A program made the translations under genes and the position numbers. A stretch of 64,000 nucleotides of DNA from positions 25,887,568 to 25,951,567 of the forward strand of contig CM055319.2 of the NCBI GenBank assembly GCA_029255685.2, in the 5' to 3' direction. Positions 44,918 through 57,016 of this stretch are shown in pieces. The DNA comes from Silene conica. Its lineage: Eukaryota; Streptophyta; Magnoliopsida; Caryophyllales; Caryophyllaceae. Position 1 is the first letter of the stretch. Each line of letters starts with the position of its first letter. Under the pieces are notes generated by a model that made no database searches, was not told the DNA's origin, and saw only the letters and a list, made by a program, of their open reading frames with translations.

Positions 44918-47900
44918 ATGGGCAACCCTTTTCCCGTATTCACTCTCCTCCTGTGTTGTCTTCTAGCTCCAACCTTCTCCAAGTTACTCAGAGATGAAGG
45001 TTAGCTACTTATTTCTTCAATTATCTACTTATTTGTTTAAATGGGGTTTGCAATTCTGGATTCAATTATTATCCTGGCTAGTGGCTGCCTTTGTGGCTGC
45101 TGCTACCCGTTATTTGCCGGTGCCCTTGAGATCAGTTGAGACACTAGATAATATTGCTCTATTATTTTCTGATTCAATCTATCTACTTCCTACTTGTTCT
45201 TTGCCAAACTCTACGTACACTACCAGCTCAAATGTGGATCATCAACATTCCTGATAGAAATCATAGGCGTAGCATATTTTCACATTAGCGCTGGTAACAA
45301 TCATTCTGGTTTAGAATTCCCGATTCCCAAAACCAAATTAAATGTATAAAGGGTTGTTGCTGTCTTATGAAATGTAGAAGTCCTATGGTCACCTGTAACC
45401 CGTGGCTTTTTCTGGCTGTGGCTGAGTTTGACTCCCTGTATGTCATAAGAATATTTAAAGCAGCCTAGGATTCAACGTCTAAAAATAAAGCCATGGGAGA
45501 ATAACTGATAAGTGATACCTACCCCATTTGTCGTACTCTTCTGGTGGAACCTGATACCTACCCCATTTGTGATATAAGAACTGCAAAATTTCCACATTAG
45601 TGCCCTAAGCTTTGAGCTATTTCCAACTTTGATAACCTGAGCTTATGAAATTTTCTTACTTGGATGCCCCAAGTTATTAAATAGTTAATTTCTTTTTAAT
45701 TAACTACATTTTCAGTAAATTAAATGTGTGAAAACTAACGGTAAACCTAAATTAAGGCTAGTATGAACATTTATCTTGTAGAAATTACTTCGTTTTTTGG
45801 TCACCGTGGTGGAAATACCTTAGACCTCACGTGGCCGTAGTGGAACTAGTGAAACCTTTGTGTACGAAAGCGAATTAGCCCAAACCTCAGAACACTGAAT
45901 TGGAAATATTCCTATAAAAATCACACTTAGTGCTTGTTCTGGCTAATAATCTTCACGCACAAACAATACTTTGTTGTTCTCAAAGAAGGGATTCTTAAAA
46001 TCGAATGTAAGGGTTTCCAGTCCACAAAGCAATGTTTGATTTGAAGAAACATTGGGACACTTCTGAAAAAAGTGGGGACACTTAATAGATAAGTATATTT
46101 AAACTATAAGTTCAGTGTAAGTGCCATAGATACTGAAAAAACGATCCAACTGACGTTGCTATTTACATTTAAAACGCAGTGGAGACTCTTCAACAAATAG
46201 TCCGAACAATGGGTGCCACATACTGGAAGTTTGATGATGTTTCTTGTCAAATTGAAATGGTTGGAGTATTGCAGCTGTCATCATCGGATGCTGAAAACAA
46301 CATTGAGTGTGATTGTCAACTTGTGAATAACACTTGTCACGTTGTAAGCATGTACAGTGTCCTCATCTTATGTATATAAGCTTTTATCGCATGCTTCTAC
46401 TACGCTATTATATTGATCTTTCTTTGGTTATTTGGTTCAACTTCTGAAGCATTATATACTTGTTTTCTGAGGGGTTAATACTAAAGGATGTTGTATTGAT
46501 TTCAGAACCCTCAAAGGTTACAGTCTTCCTGGCGTGCTTCCACCCGAGCTGGTTAAGCTTCCTTATTTACGGAGAATGTAGAAACTAAACTTTTTTTTAA
46601 TCCATTTTCCATTTATAAGTTGCATAGTGTTTTCAAAATCTTTAATTCGTGTTTTTTTTGTAGTGATTTTGCCTATAATTATCTCTCTGGTGGAATACCT
46701 GCAGAGTGGGCTCCAATGCAGCTAGAATCAATGTAAGTATATTGTTCCGCCATTGTAGATGTTTCAGAAGCTTATATGTCACAAACTCATGTTGGCAAAC
46801 TCATGCAGCTCACTTCTTGTGAACCGATTATCTGGAGAAGTCCCAAAGATGCTGGGGAATATTACCACTCTCACTTATTTGTATGTCTCTTATCTATAAT
46901 TATCTATTGCTTGGCAAATAATCTGGTAGAAATCAAAGAGACAGTGACTAAGTGAACGATTGGTCATAGACTGTCACTGAAAGTTACGAGTAGATAAGTG
47001 AAACTTTAGATATAAGTGGTGGCGACATAGTTAAAGGGCTGAGGCTGATCTATTACAATTTGTTCATGGTGTCTCATTTTTCTTGTGGTACAGTGTTCAG
47101 TGTTCATGGTGTCCCATGGAATACCTGTAGAATCATTATTATGTGCTCCCTCCATTTTATTATTTTCTTCCGCATTGCTTTTACGCGGTCGTTGAGACGG
47201 AACTTTGACTGTATTTTTCGACATCTATATATTGAATTTTTTTGTCGAAAATAATATTTTGTGAAAGATGTTTTGATAATAAACGAGAACATTTTAGTTT
47301 TATGTGTTAATGTTTTGTATTTCTCAACTTTATAAAAGCAAATGGGAAGAAAATAGACAAATGGAGGGAGTAAAAATTTAATTAAACCTCACCGAGGTGT
47401 TATAGTGTTGGAGGAACACAAGTGATTACACACGGATCCGCTAATGATAAGAGTGATACGTAGCTAGGTTACTAAACTAGTAAACTTGCTGAACCACTTG
47501 TGAATAGCGAATAGCCAATGGGTTCAAGTGTATTTCGGCATGTTCACTTAAAAAACAAATGGCGTACTACAAATTGAATGTCACGAGTACCTATCGAATT
47601 AGGCAAACTAGATCTGCAGCATCCTACAGATAGTTTTTTGTTTTCTTTACAATTTATTATTACAAGTGAGTCACTTTCCTTTATCAAAATTTGAGTAGCT
47701 TCTGTAACACCCTCATAATCCAAGGCCTTTAGGAAGGACCATCAGATTATGAAAGCATTACCATATTATTACAAGTGAGTCACTTTCCTTTATCAAAATT
47801 TGAGTAGCTTCTGTAACACCCTCATAATCCAAAGCCTTTAGGAAGGACCATCAGATTATGAAAGCATTACCATATCGGTTTCCCGAGGTATACTATCAAA

Positions 47901-50900
47901 GTAAACGAACAAGTAACTTATTATGAAAATGTAAATAAAGTGATTACACTAGTCTCAAAGAATCATAAAAACGAAGTGTCTACGGAAGCTAGTATGACAA
48001 AACTATGACCAACTACAAAACTGCGTGACGATCCTTCCTCCCAGCCATAGCATCATCAATCACGCCGAAATAAAACGGTCATAACCACAAAACAAAAACT
48101 GATATAACATAGCCAAACTCATATCACATCTCATCAACTCACAAGTGGCGGCCTCTAACCCCACATCAAACCCCCACTTGTTCACGGCAAGGGGTACGCA
48201 GACCATTAATGTGCATATCCCCTCCGTGTCGGGAACCACGAAAGGCGATCGTAGGATTGAGAGCCGTTTCCCGTCAACGGTCCCAAACATAGGTTCCCAA
48301 ATCAATCAATAACAATACAGCGATATCAGTTATACAAGTAGCAAAAGATCGTCACAACCACAATTAACAATAACTACAATTAACAATAACTGAGTAGGGA
48401 AACCCCACCTCAAAGGAATCACGTAAAGCTAAGATCTTAATGCGTTCTACCAACGTTCCTCTATGAAATCTCCTCCTAAGATAACATATGGGGTATTACT
48501 AACAATCATCACAATCTGATTTATCTTAAAGCATCCTAGCAAACGAATACGAACAAACAAATACGAACTTACTTGACGACAACAACGCTAGGCTATGATG
48601 ATCGGCGCGACTAGACTCCGTTATGAACTCTTAAAGGTTTTAGTATGAGAGATTTTGAGAGAAAAAGGTAAATGACGACAGATTGATTAGGGTAATTCTG
48701 ATTTTTAACTTTCGAAATTCTTTTATAAAGTTACCGTGACGCTGACACGGAAAAACTAGCTCGGCCGAGTTTTAAGCTAGCTCGGCCGAGTTACACCAAC
48801 TCGACGGAGTTTGACTAACTCGACCTCGGCCGAGTTGTGGTCACAACTCAGATTTTGGGTCAACTCGACCAAGTTTAACCAACTCGACCGAGTTTAACCA
48901 ACTCGACCGAGTTACTCATGCGACAAATAGAGGGGTGTTACATCTTCAATGTCTTCGTTTGTAGGAATCTTGAGGCGAACGGGTTTACTGGAACAGTTCC
49001 CAATGAGCTTGGGGAATTAGTGAACTTGGAGTCTTTGTAAGCATTCATACTTGCATTATATATCTGTCATCGGAATTATTTTTTCCTTAATTTCAATGAT
49101 ATTAACTCGTGCTGTTCACTTTTCACCTACACTGTGGCATTGTATTCAGAATACTGTCCTCAAATAAGCTAAATGGGACGCTTCCTGTAACACTTGCTCG
49201 CCTGAAAAACTTGACAGATTTGTAAGTTTGATACAAATTTAGATATATTATTGCCATGAACTATATACTTCGACTCGGTTGCAAGTGTGGAATGCAACAC
49301 GACGTCACGTGGCAGATACTTCTATTTTGTAACATGTGTTCTTATTTTATCATAAATGAAGTGTCGGACAACCAAACTGAAGTGTTGAAGTAACATAGAG
49401 TGATACTAATATTTCCCACTTTCACACATGCAGTCGGATTAATGATAACAACTTCCGGGGAGTGATACCTAGCTTTATACAGAGTTGGAAGCAGCTTAAT
49501 AGATTGTAAGAATATCACATTGACTAGAAGCAGCTATTCGTATTCTATTTTGAATCAATTCCCCTCACCCCATACAATGTGTCCTTACAGAGAAATGCAT
49601 GCCAGCGGGCTGGTGGGGCCAATTCCATCTGTGTTATCCCTCCTGGACAAAGTAACTGAATTGTGAGTAGATCGTATAATTCCGTCATCCCATTTATGTT
49701 GATCTGATTTGACTTTGACCTAGATGGTAAAATTATGTTCACTTTAACCAATATCCTCTCACATTGTATACTGGCAAAAACTATAAATGGGATGAACGTA
49801 GAACATACGGCAACAGATTCCTCTGTCTGTTACTGATTTACAGTATGGCAATTACTCATAACGTCAAACCTTTCATCTTTCATAGGAGAATAAGTGACAT
49901 TTCTGGATCTACTCAGAGCTTTCCAGATCTGACCAATATGGCTGGCCTTGATACACTGTATGTTGAAGCTTTTCCCTGTTATATGATTGAATCCCGCCAC
50001 AATTTTTCATATAATAGGTTTTTTGTGGATTCCTAGTGTACTCAGGAACTGTAATATATCTGGAGAGATCCCTGCTTACATATGGAAACTGAGGAGTTTA
50101 CTAATGCTGTAAGTGATGATATTAAACTGGTACTTCTAAAATTTTCCGACTGTTTGTGCTTGATACTGAAATTTTTTCATAGGATTCATATCTTGTGGAA
50201 AAATATATTATCTTTGCTGGTCATGCTTTAGTATAACCTGTCTTATAAATCTTACAGAGTTTTCCGTTGGTCATTTTATTGGAATATACGGATTAATGTC
50301 CTGATCGTGGATTTATACCAATTTTCGCAGAGATGTTAGTTTCAACAAGTTATTGGGAATAATTCCAGATGACACAGCTACAAAGTATCTGAAGTATATG
50401 TGAGTATTAAATTTAATATGTTAGTGGCAGTGCTAATAGTAAAGAATAGAAGTTGTACCTGTAGATATGTTAACTAATGGAACACAGGAATCCAAAATTC
50501 CTTGAGTAATTGTTTTTGAACAAATGGAGTAAAGCAGAGTTGCTCACTAAATTCGATGCACGTCTTGTTTATTGCGTTGAATAGACATTCAATGCAATTA
50601 TCGATTAGTTTTCATTCTGAGCCATTTGAAAACAGCTTCTCTCACAGGGGTAACACTGCCAACATCTGATCCCTTACCCCGCAATTTGCGGGTGCCTCTG
50701 AGGCATTGGGATAATGTTGTGGTACTTCGTTGTATCTCAGCCAGGATTTTGTAATCCAGCTGACCTACATGTATCTTTACATTGATATCCTGGACCCCTT
50801 CTGCCACTTAGAATATCTTTGATCCTTCTTATATAAGAGAGAAGTCACCCTCTCTTTCAATATGTGGTTGATTGGTATTTATCGTCATCGCTGCAGTTAA

Positions 50901-51002
50901 GCGTCAACCTAATGGGAATATGTGCTTTATGGACAGATTTTTGACAGGCAACTTGCTTAGTGGCAATATACCTACTTCATTGTTGAAAGATGGGAGAAAT
51001 AT
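44918..51002 (+). CDS. LRR receptor-like kinase, ectodomain exons (LRR-VIII-like), 3' part outside window
   Basis: Thirteen exons join in one frame: 44918-44999, 46180-46351, 46506-46577, 46664-46732, 46809-46880, 48965-49036, 49150-49221, 49434-49505, 49591-49662, 49886-49957, 50037-50108, 50331-50399 and 50937-51002. Exon 1 encodes a signal peptide (MGNPFPVFTLLLCCLLAPTF). Exon 2 carries the cysteine-containing N-cap (NIECDC...NNTCHVV). Exons 3-13 are mostly 72 nt, one leucine-rich repeat each, including LVLRNCNISGEIP and FLTGNLLSGNIP, typical of the LRR-VIII family (Arabidopsis At1g53430 group). Malectin-like, transmembrane and kinase parts should follow downstream of the Athila insertion at 51289, beyond the window. 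These proteins sit in the plasma membrane and sense extracellular cues. No stop or frameshift is visible. Whether a gene with more than 12.7 kb of retroelement in one intron is still correctly spliced is unknown. Confidence 0.88.
47146..47370. mobile_element. Stowaway-like MITE in LRR-RLK intron 5
   Basis: Inverted ends CTCCCTCCATTT...TTCTTCC and GGAAGAAAA...AAATGGAGGGAG, 225 bp. TA follows on the right; the left flank is TG. Confidence 0.7.
47657..47874 (+). repeat. 109-bp tandem duplication across an LTR junction
   Basis: Two nearly identical units contain flanking intron sequence (acaagtgagtcactttcctt) followed by the first about 60 bp of an LTR (TGTAACACCCTC at 47703 and 47812). The duplication therefore arose after the LTR inserted. 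Confidence 0.85.
47703..48942 (-). repeat. solo LTR of the TGTAACACCC family in LRR-RLK intron 5
   Basis: Starts TGTAACACCCTC and ends GAGGGGTGTTACA. There is no internal region or primer site. The flanks gcttc and tcttc are a degraded duplication. Its first 90 bp match the layout of the LTR at 2762-5323 (GCCTTTAG, TTACCAT, a CGG...CCG pair). At 48755-48915 it holds repeats of ctcggccgagtt and actcgaccgagtt. Confidence 0.75.
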
Positions 51003-52265
51003 GTAAGCTGCATTTTGTATTATTATTGTCCTTCATCGTCTGTCACCTCTTTTATTTCTTAGAAGTGCTTCACCTTTTTCTTATCTCTTGTATCGAGTTT
51101 ATACTTCAGTTTAAATGCCTGTATGAGTGAAAAACAATGGTCTAGCCATTTAACGTTCACAGTATGTAGACCTCTTAGGAATTGACCTTTCGAGTTTTGA
51201 GGAGTTCTGATATCTGTCTTGTCCATTATTGAACGAGGACTCTTATCGTGTATTATCATAGAGCCACTTTACCAACATAAAGCTATTGATACGGAAAAAC
51301 TAGTGGTCGTTATTACACTAATTATCTCGCCAAACAATTTATAAAACCTAGACTAGACTCGACTATACTCGAAATAAAAGTAGTAAAGTGCAAGTTAAGG
51401 GTCGAACCCAAGAGAAAGGAAATAACTAAAGACTTGCTTTAAACAAAACTAAACAAAGATTTAATGAAGACTTGATGATGATTAGAGACTAAAGATAAAT
51501 GACTTATCAACAAACCATGGATATTGACATAAATGAACAACAAGGGAATAACATAAATGAAAGATTCAATGATTGGGAAAGCATTCACAATGACAATAAA
51601 AGAGCAATAAATGAGAAATGATTTGGGCTTGGCAATAACACAAACAACTAATGTGCAATAATCAATAAGAGAGAAAAACTTGGTGTAACCGTCACAAAGT
51701 CACCCGACAAAGACTTGCTCGACTCTAACAACCCCTTAAACTATCCATCCCTAACCAACATCTAATGAAAACGAACCACACAACTAAACCGTGTATGTAA
51801 TTCCGTTAATTCCAAAAGATGTGATGTAGAAACTAAACTTACTAATCATTAAACCATGAAAGCAAGGAAAGTTATGTAATTTCCTACTCACACATATGTC
51901 TCATCTAAGCCAACTCAACATACATATAAGCTTGCTTCAAATAACATCAAGTAAACTAAACCGATTACTTAACATATGCGAAAACTAAGCAACTAAGATG
52001 CAAGGGTGATCAATCCACACAAATAATTACTTAGAATGTAAAAGATAAACTAAGGAAACAACATTAGATAAAAAGAAAGGGTTATTTGAGTCTTACAAAG
52101 TCATAGTCGGAGACTTTGATCGGAATCACACCAAGAGTAAAGGAGATTAGCTCCTCATTTGCATAATTACAAGCTTGAAAATAAGGAAAGATTACAACTT
52201 AATTAGAGAGTAAATGTTGTTGTTCTAGAGATAAGATGATAGCTTAAAAACATTCAGAACTTGAG

Positions 52266-52273
52266 TATTTATA
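52266..52273 (-). promoter_or_regulatory. Athila LTR TATA box
   Basis: TATAAATA on the minus strand within the LTR, downstream of the motif cluster at 52339-52446. The transcription start should lie about 30 bp further, near 52235. Confidence 0.6.
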
Positions 52274-52338
52274 TGGGTGCACAAAACCCTAGGACGATTC
52301 TTCCAAAAGCTGAAATTATCGCAACAAAACAGCCGAAA

Positions 52339-52446
52339 CCGCAGGCTGCGTCACGAACCGCAGGCCTGCGTAAAGCAGCGCAGGCTGCCAAAAATCCCGC
52401 AGGCTGCGCCTGTGCCCGCAGGCTGCTCCTCCTGTCGCAGGCTGCG
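52339..52446. repeat. GCAGGCTGCG cluster 1 (LTR U3)
   Basis: Six copies of (c)cgcaggctgcg or close variants at about 20-bp spacing. One has an extra c (cgcaggcctgcg). Confidence 0.9.
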
Positions 52447-52728
52447 TTTATGGCTGGAAAACTTCTTTTCTTTGATCAAAACTTCAGCTCTTCAAGGCTT
52501 CCCAAGCAAGAATCGGATGATGATGAGGTTCGTGTGCTACCCTTGGACCGATGAGTGAAATCCCTTGATCTCGAACATAAAGATTAACAAGGACTAAGGA
52601 TAAAAATGCCACAAAACCACAACATGACCAAAAATCAAATACTTAACAAAACGATATTAACGACCCGAAGTAAAAGACTAGATTGTGATAAAATCACAAT
52701 CTAAGACCGACATAAATATCTACTATCA

Positions 52729-52738
52729 AATACCCCCA
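52729..52738 (-). promoter_or_regulatory. polypurine tract of the Athila element
   Basis: On the minus strand GTGTGGGGGTATT directly precedes the LTR start TGATAG. It would prime plus-strand synthesis in reverse transcription. Confidence 0.6.
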
Positions 52739-53228
52739 CACTTAACTTTTGCTAGTCCCGAGCAAAACCCGAGACAAGCTTTTCCGAAAGTCACGAAAAA
52801 GTGTGGTGCATTGATCTCTCTTCCCTTACTACACCCTTCTTATATCTCCCTCGACAAGAAAGAACACCGATTAAAAAGAAGAAGAACAAAAAGAACTAGA
52901 CATCAAAAGTTTAACAAACACTCTTCCCTCGCACGCCCTCCTTATAACTCCCTCTACACAAGACTCAACAAGACTCCAACTCCGAAACCGACACTTCCTC
53001 CCTTCTTATAACTCCCTATCAAGAAATGACCACCTTCACCTCATCCCGAGGTGATAGCGAGGTGGCCTCAACATCCATCAAGATCAACAAAATTCCCACT
53101 TATGACACCCCCTTATCGCTCCATAAGATGTAAACCATGATACTTGGTTGCCCCCAAACACCTAAACATTGACAAGCCAAGTATCACAAGTGAAAACCAC
53201 CGATTTAAAAACAAAAATTTTGAAACAA
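52739..53228 (-). other. Athila 3' untranslated region
   Basis: Non-coding sequence between the 3' LTR and the palindrome. Repeated phrases such as cttcttataactccct occur three or more times between 52840 and 53030. Confidence 0.5.
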
Positions 53229-54823
53229 AAAGAGAATAAACCTATTTCTAACCTCCTTCCAAAACCCTCCTTATCGCTCCCTTCTTATCCCTCCATTTTT
53301 GTTTTGACCTTTTCCATTTTTTTTTTTTTTCTTTTCTCTCATTTTGCCTAAGGTGCCCTTTCGGGTTTTCACCTTAGCTTTTCCTTTCCTCTCATGGTGG
53401 CTCGCAACTCGATTTTTCTTTTTGCCCGGAACGCCCTTTCGGGTTTTCATTCCGTCCTCGGCCACCCTCCCAATTTTGCCTAGGCGCCCACCCTTGTGGG
53501 TTTTCACCTAGCCGGGATTTTTTTTTTTTTTTTTTCTTTTTTTTTTTGTAAGATGAAAGAAAATACTACATGAATAAAAAGGAAACATAACATAAAAACA
53601 AACTTGAAATTCTAAATTCTTCACACATGTAAACCATCCCCCCCACACTTGAGTCAAACATTGTCCTCAATGTGTGAAGGTGCCATCTTCTTTCTTTCAC
53701 AAATCGGGAGGTTGGAAGCTACTTGTGCTCTTTCTCCCCCGCCTTTCACCCCGGCGCTCTCTCACTTGTCTCGCCCGGCCCATGCTTTGGTTGAGTTGAT
53801 CTTGGGTAAGATGAGGTTGGTAGGTTGGATCGTTGGGGTAAAGTGTCATGCCAAAAAGCCCTTACACAAGCCCAAGAGTGTCCTCTTGGGTTTGGGCATC
53901 CTCATAGGAATCATCAAGGTATTGGTTATACCTCTCATTTTGCATTCCGAAATGGGAGGTAGCTTCCGATCTCCAAGAGTTTTGTTCCTCCCACATCCTT
54001 TGTTGCTCCCTCCAACGCCTATTTTGCTCTTGTTGCCAAGCCATGGATTCTTGTTGACGCCGGCTCATCTCCGAAATCATCCGGTTTTGCTCGTCCTCGG
54101 CCTCTTTTACGGCCCTTTCATGCTCAATGGAGGCAATCCTCCATTTGTCCAACTCACTCAACCTTGGCTCTTGTTGTTGTTGCCAAGTGTAGGAGCTCTC
54201 AACTTTGCCGCTAATGCCTTGAAGAGCTTGCCGGGTACTCTCAAAGTGGTTCAACATTTGTTGTTGCCAAGGTGCCAATGGTGGGTTTGTAGACCCTCCG
54301 ACATCCGGCATCTCCGTGTCATGCATGTGAGAGTACCCACCCGGACTCCGAATGGGAGAATCCTCAATTTGTATAGCATCTATTTCTTCCTCATTCCTCT
54401 CCCTCCTAAACTCCTCCCGAGAGACACTAGATCTCCTTCCTTCCCTTTGGGTCCCTCTTTGCTCGGCTTGAAGGGTGGGGTCAATTGAGCACAAGAAATC
54501 GCGAGCCCGGATCCCACTTGGAATAGGGTTCGCCGACGGAAGACGGAGAAAGGGTAATCCGTCCTTGCAAAGCCAAAAACCCTCTAATGGTGAAACACAA
54601 GTTATTCGGAACATGTTACACTCTTGAAGTGCATGCCCATTGTAGTAGCAAATTCCCTTGGCTTCATTTATAGATTGATTGGCGGGAATTTGACCCTCAA
54701 AGTGCCGGACAAGGAAGGTGACAAGGCCTCCGTTGTGAATGTTCCCACCCGAGCTTTTCAATTTATGCTTTAGACAAGCATCCAAGAACATCTTTGCCCA
54801 ATCCGGGACTCCGCTCCCCTCCG
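53229..54823 (-). repeat. left arm of a 3.3-kb palindrome
   Basis: 1595 bp. It is the reverse complement of 54919-56503 with only a handful of differences, for example one Asn/Asp change in the encoded protein and a length change in the poly-A/T run. The arm keeps the normal element orientation and contains the 3' half of the ORF-1-like gene (minus strand, 54791-53862 and on to the stop) plus its downstream repeats of 'ctaaggtgaaaacccgaaag' type. Confidence 0.95.
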
Positions 54824-56045
54824 CATCATAGCACGTTTTCTTGCTAGCCTTTTCTTTGCGGTGGGGGAGCCTACCAAGATAAACGACAAGATCAAAATTT
54901 GCTTATGGAGTATGCTTCCGGAGGGGAGCGGAGTCCCGGATTGGGCAAAGATGTTCTTGGATGCTTGTCTAAAGCATAAATTGAAAAGCTCGGGTGGGAA
55001 CATTCACAACGGAGGCCTTGTCACCTTCCTTGTCCGGCACTTTGAGGGTCAAATTCCCGCCAATCAATCTATAAATGAAGCCAAGGGAATTTGCTACTAC
55101 AATGGGCATGCACTTCAAGAGTGTAACATGTTCCGAATAACTTGTGTTTCACCATTAGAGGGTTTTTGGCTTTGCAAGGACGGATTACCCTTTCTCCGTC
55201 TTCCGTCGGCGAACCCTATTCCAAGTGGGATCCGGGCTCGCGATTTCTTGTGCTCAATTGACCCCACCCTTCAAGCCGAGCAAAGAGGGACCCAAAGGGA
55301 AGGAAGGAGATCTAGTGTCTCTCGGGAGGAGTTTAGGAGGGAGAGGAATGAGGAAGAAATAGATGCTATACAAATTGAGGATTCTCCCATTCGGAGTCCG
55401 GGTGGGTACTCTCACATGCATGACACGGAGATGCCGGATGTCGGAGGGTCTACAAACCCACCATTGGCACCTTGGCAACAACAAATGTTGAACCACTTTG
55501 AGAGTACCCGGCAAGCTCTTCAAGGCATTAGCGGCAAAGTTGAGAGCTCCTACACTTGGCAACAACAACAAGAGCCAAGGTTGAGTGAGTTGGACAAATG
55601 GAGGATTGCCTCCATTGAGCATGAAAGGGCCGTAAAAGAGGCCGAGGACGAGCAAAACCGGATGATTTCGGAGATGAGCCGGCGTCAACAAGAATCCATG
55701 GCTTGGCAACAAGAGCAAGATAGGCGTTGGAGGGAGCAACAAAGGATGTGGGAGGAACAAAACTCTTGGAGATCGGAAGCCACCTCCCATTTCGGAATGC
55801 AAAATGAGAGGTATAACCAATACCTTGATGATTCCTATGAGGATGCCCAAACCCAAGAGGACACTCTTGGGCTTGTGCAAGGGCTTTTTGGCATGACACT
55901 TTACCCCAACGATCCAACCTACCAACCTCATCTTACCCAAGATCAACTCAACCAAAGCATGGGCCGGGCGAGACAAGTGAGAGAGCGCCGGGGTGAAAGG
56001 CGGGGGAGAAAGAGCACCAGTAGCTCCCAACCTCCCGATTTGTGA
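54821..56045 (+). CDS. inverted 3' part of the ATHILA ORF-1-like gene
   Basis: On the plus strand an open frame runs from about 54821 (IIARFLASLFFAVGEPTKIN) to the TGA at 56045. The part from 54919 duplicates the minus-strand copy at 54791-53700, while 54824-54918 is present only in this orientation. Content: a conserved block DWAKMFLDACLKHKLKSSGG, a central segment FLCSIDPTLQ, and a long Gln/Glu/Arg-rich coiled-coil-like region (AWQQEQDRRWREQQRMWEEQ) near the C-terminus. In this orientation it is antisense to the element and detached from its N-terminal part at 57016-56504, so the protein cannot be made as a unit. Antisense frames of 279 residues in both arms are shadows. Confidence 0.7.
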
Positions 56046-56503
56046 AAGAAAGAAGTTGACACCTTCACACATTGAGGACAATGTTTGACTCAAGTGTGGG
56101 GGGGATGGTTTACATGTGTGAAGAATTTAGAATTTCAAGTTTGTTTTTATGTTATGTTTCCTTTTTATTCATGTAGTATTTTCTTTCATCTTACAAAAAA
56201 AAAAAAAAAAAAAATCCCGGCTAGGTGAAAACCCACAAGGGTGGGCGCCTAGGCAAAATTGGGAGGGTGGCCGAGGACGGAATGAAAACCCGAAAGGGCG
56301 TTCCGGGCAAAAAGAAAAATCGAGTTGCGAGCCACCATGAGAGGAAAGGAAAAGCTAAGGTGAAAACCCGAAAGGGCACCTTAGGCAAAATGAGAGAAAA
56401 GAAAAAAAAAAAAAATGGAAAAGGTCAAAACAAAAATGGAGGGATAAGAAGGGAGCGATAAGGAGGGTTTTGGAAGGAGGTTAGAAATAGGTTTATTCTC
56501 TTT
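54919..56503 (+). repeat. right arm of the 3.3-kb palindrome
   Basis: 1585 bp, inverted relative to the rest of the element. It is separated from the left arm by a 95-bp spacer (54824-54918). The junction with the normal element is at 56503/56504, in the middle of the ORF-1-like gene. Confidence 0.95.
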
Positions 56504-57016
56504 GGTGGTGTAGGAACCTCCGGTTAGTCCTAACCAAAGGTCATCGGGGATTCGCCTATTGGAAGGAATAAAAGAGGGTGGTTTGGTTATTTTAAGGATT
56601 TCCCGGATTTCCGAAAGAGTGCACTCGTGCCAAGAACCACTTAAACGGAAACGAAACTTATTGTCTTCACCCTCCGCAACATCAAGCTCAGTAAGGGTCG
56701 AGAGAAACTCATAAGTGTAGGACCGGTAGGTGGTGTCCCAAGCATCATTGTCGAGGTAGGCTTCGAGCCCTACCTTTGAAAGGAGTTGATGAGTGATATC
56801 AAAAAGGCCTAGCTCTCTCAAGGTAGTTGGACAAAAGAACTTAGTGGATACCACATGTTGAGGTTTTGGTGCAAAAAATTTGTTCCAAATCCTAAGGGCT
56901 GCCGCATTCAAGCCCTCATGACCCGCAAACACCACTTCCTCCTCCTCCACGGGTTCCTCCACCGCGGCTCTTTTTTTTCCCTTTCCTCGGAACAATTTTG
57001 ACAACTTGGGGGCCAT
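56504..57016 (-). pseudogene. ATHILA ORF-1-like protein, N-terminal part
   Basis: Starts ATG at 57016 (MAPKLSKLFRGKGKKRAAVE), basic then acidic, followed by the family block FFCPTTLRELGLFDITHQLL, TYEFLSTLTEL and SWHECTLSEIREILKI. It is interrupted after about 171 residues at the palindrome junction, after which the frame runs into unrelated inverted sequence (to 56381). ATHILA ORF-1 proteins follow pol and have unknown or envelope-like roles; no transmembrane segment is visible in this part. The gene is broken. Confidence 0.75.

Larger units (their letters stand above)
51289..52728 (-). repeat. Athila 3' LTR (1440 bp)
   Basis: Bounded by TGATA and TATCA inverted ends. On the minus strand it follows a purine tract (AGTGTGGGGGTATT). 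A TATA box (TATAAATA) lies at 52273-52266 on the minus strand, placing U3 at 52728-52274. A cluster of six GCAGGCTGCG-type motifs (52339-52446) lies about 65-175 bp upstream of the TATA box, i.e. in promoter-proximal position. Confidence 0.85.

Noticed and set aside
53649..54488. 279-residue leucine/proline-rich ORF (and its twin at 55254-56093)
   Set aside because: These are antisense shadows of the ORF-1-like gene. They exist twice only because of the palindrome.
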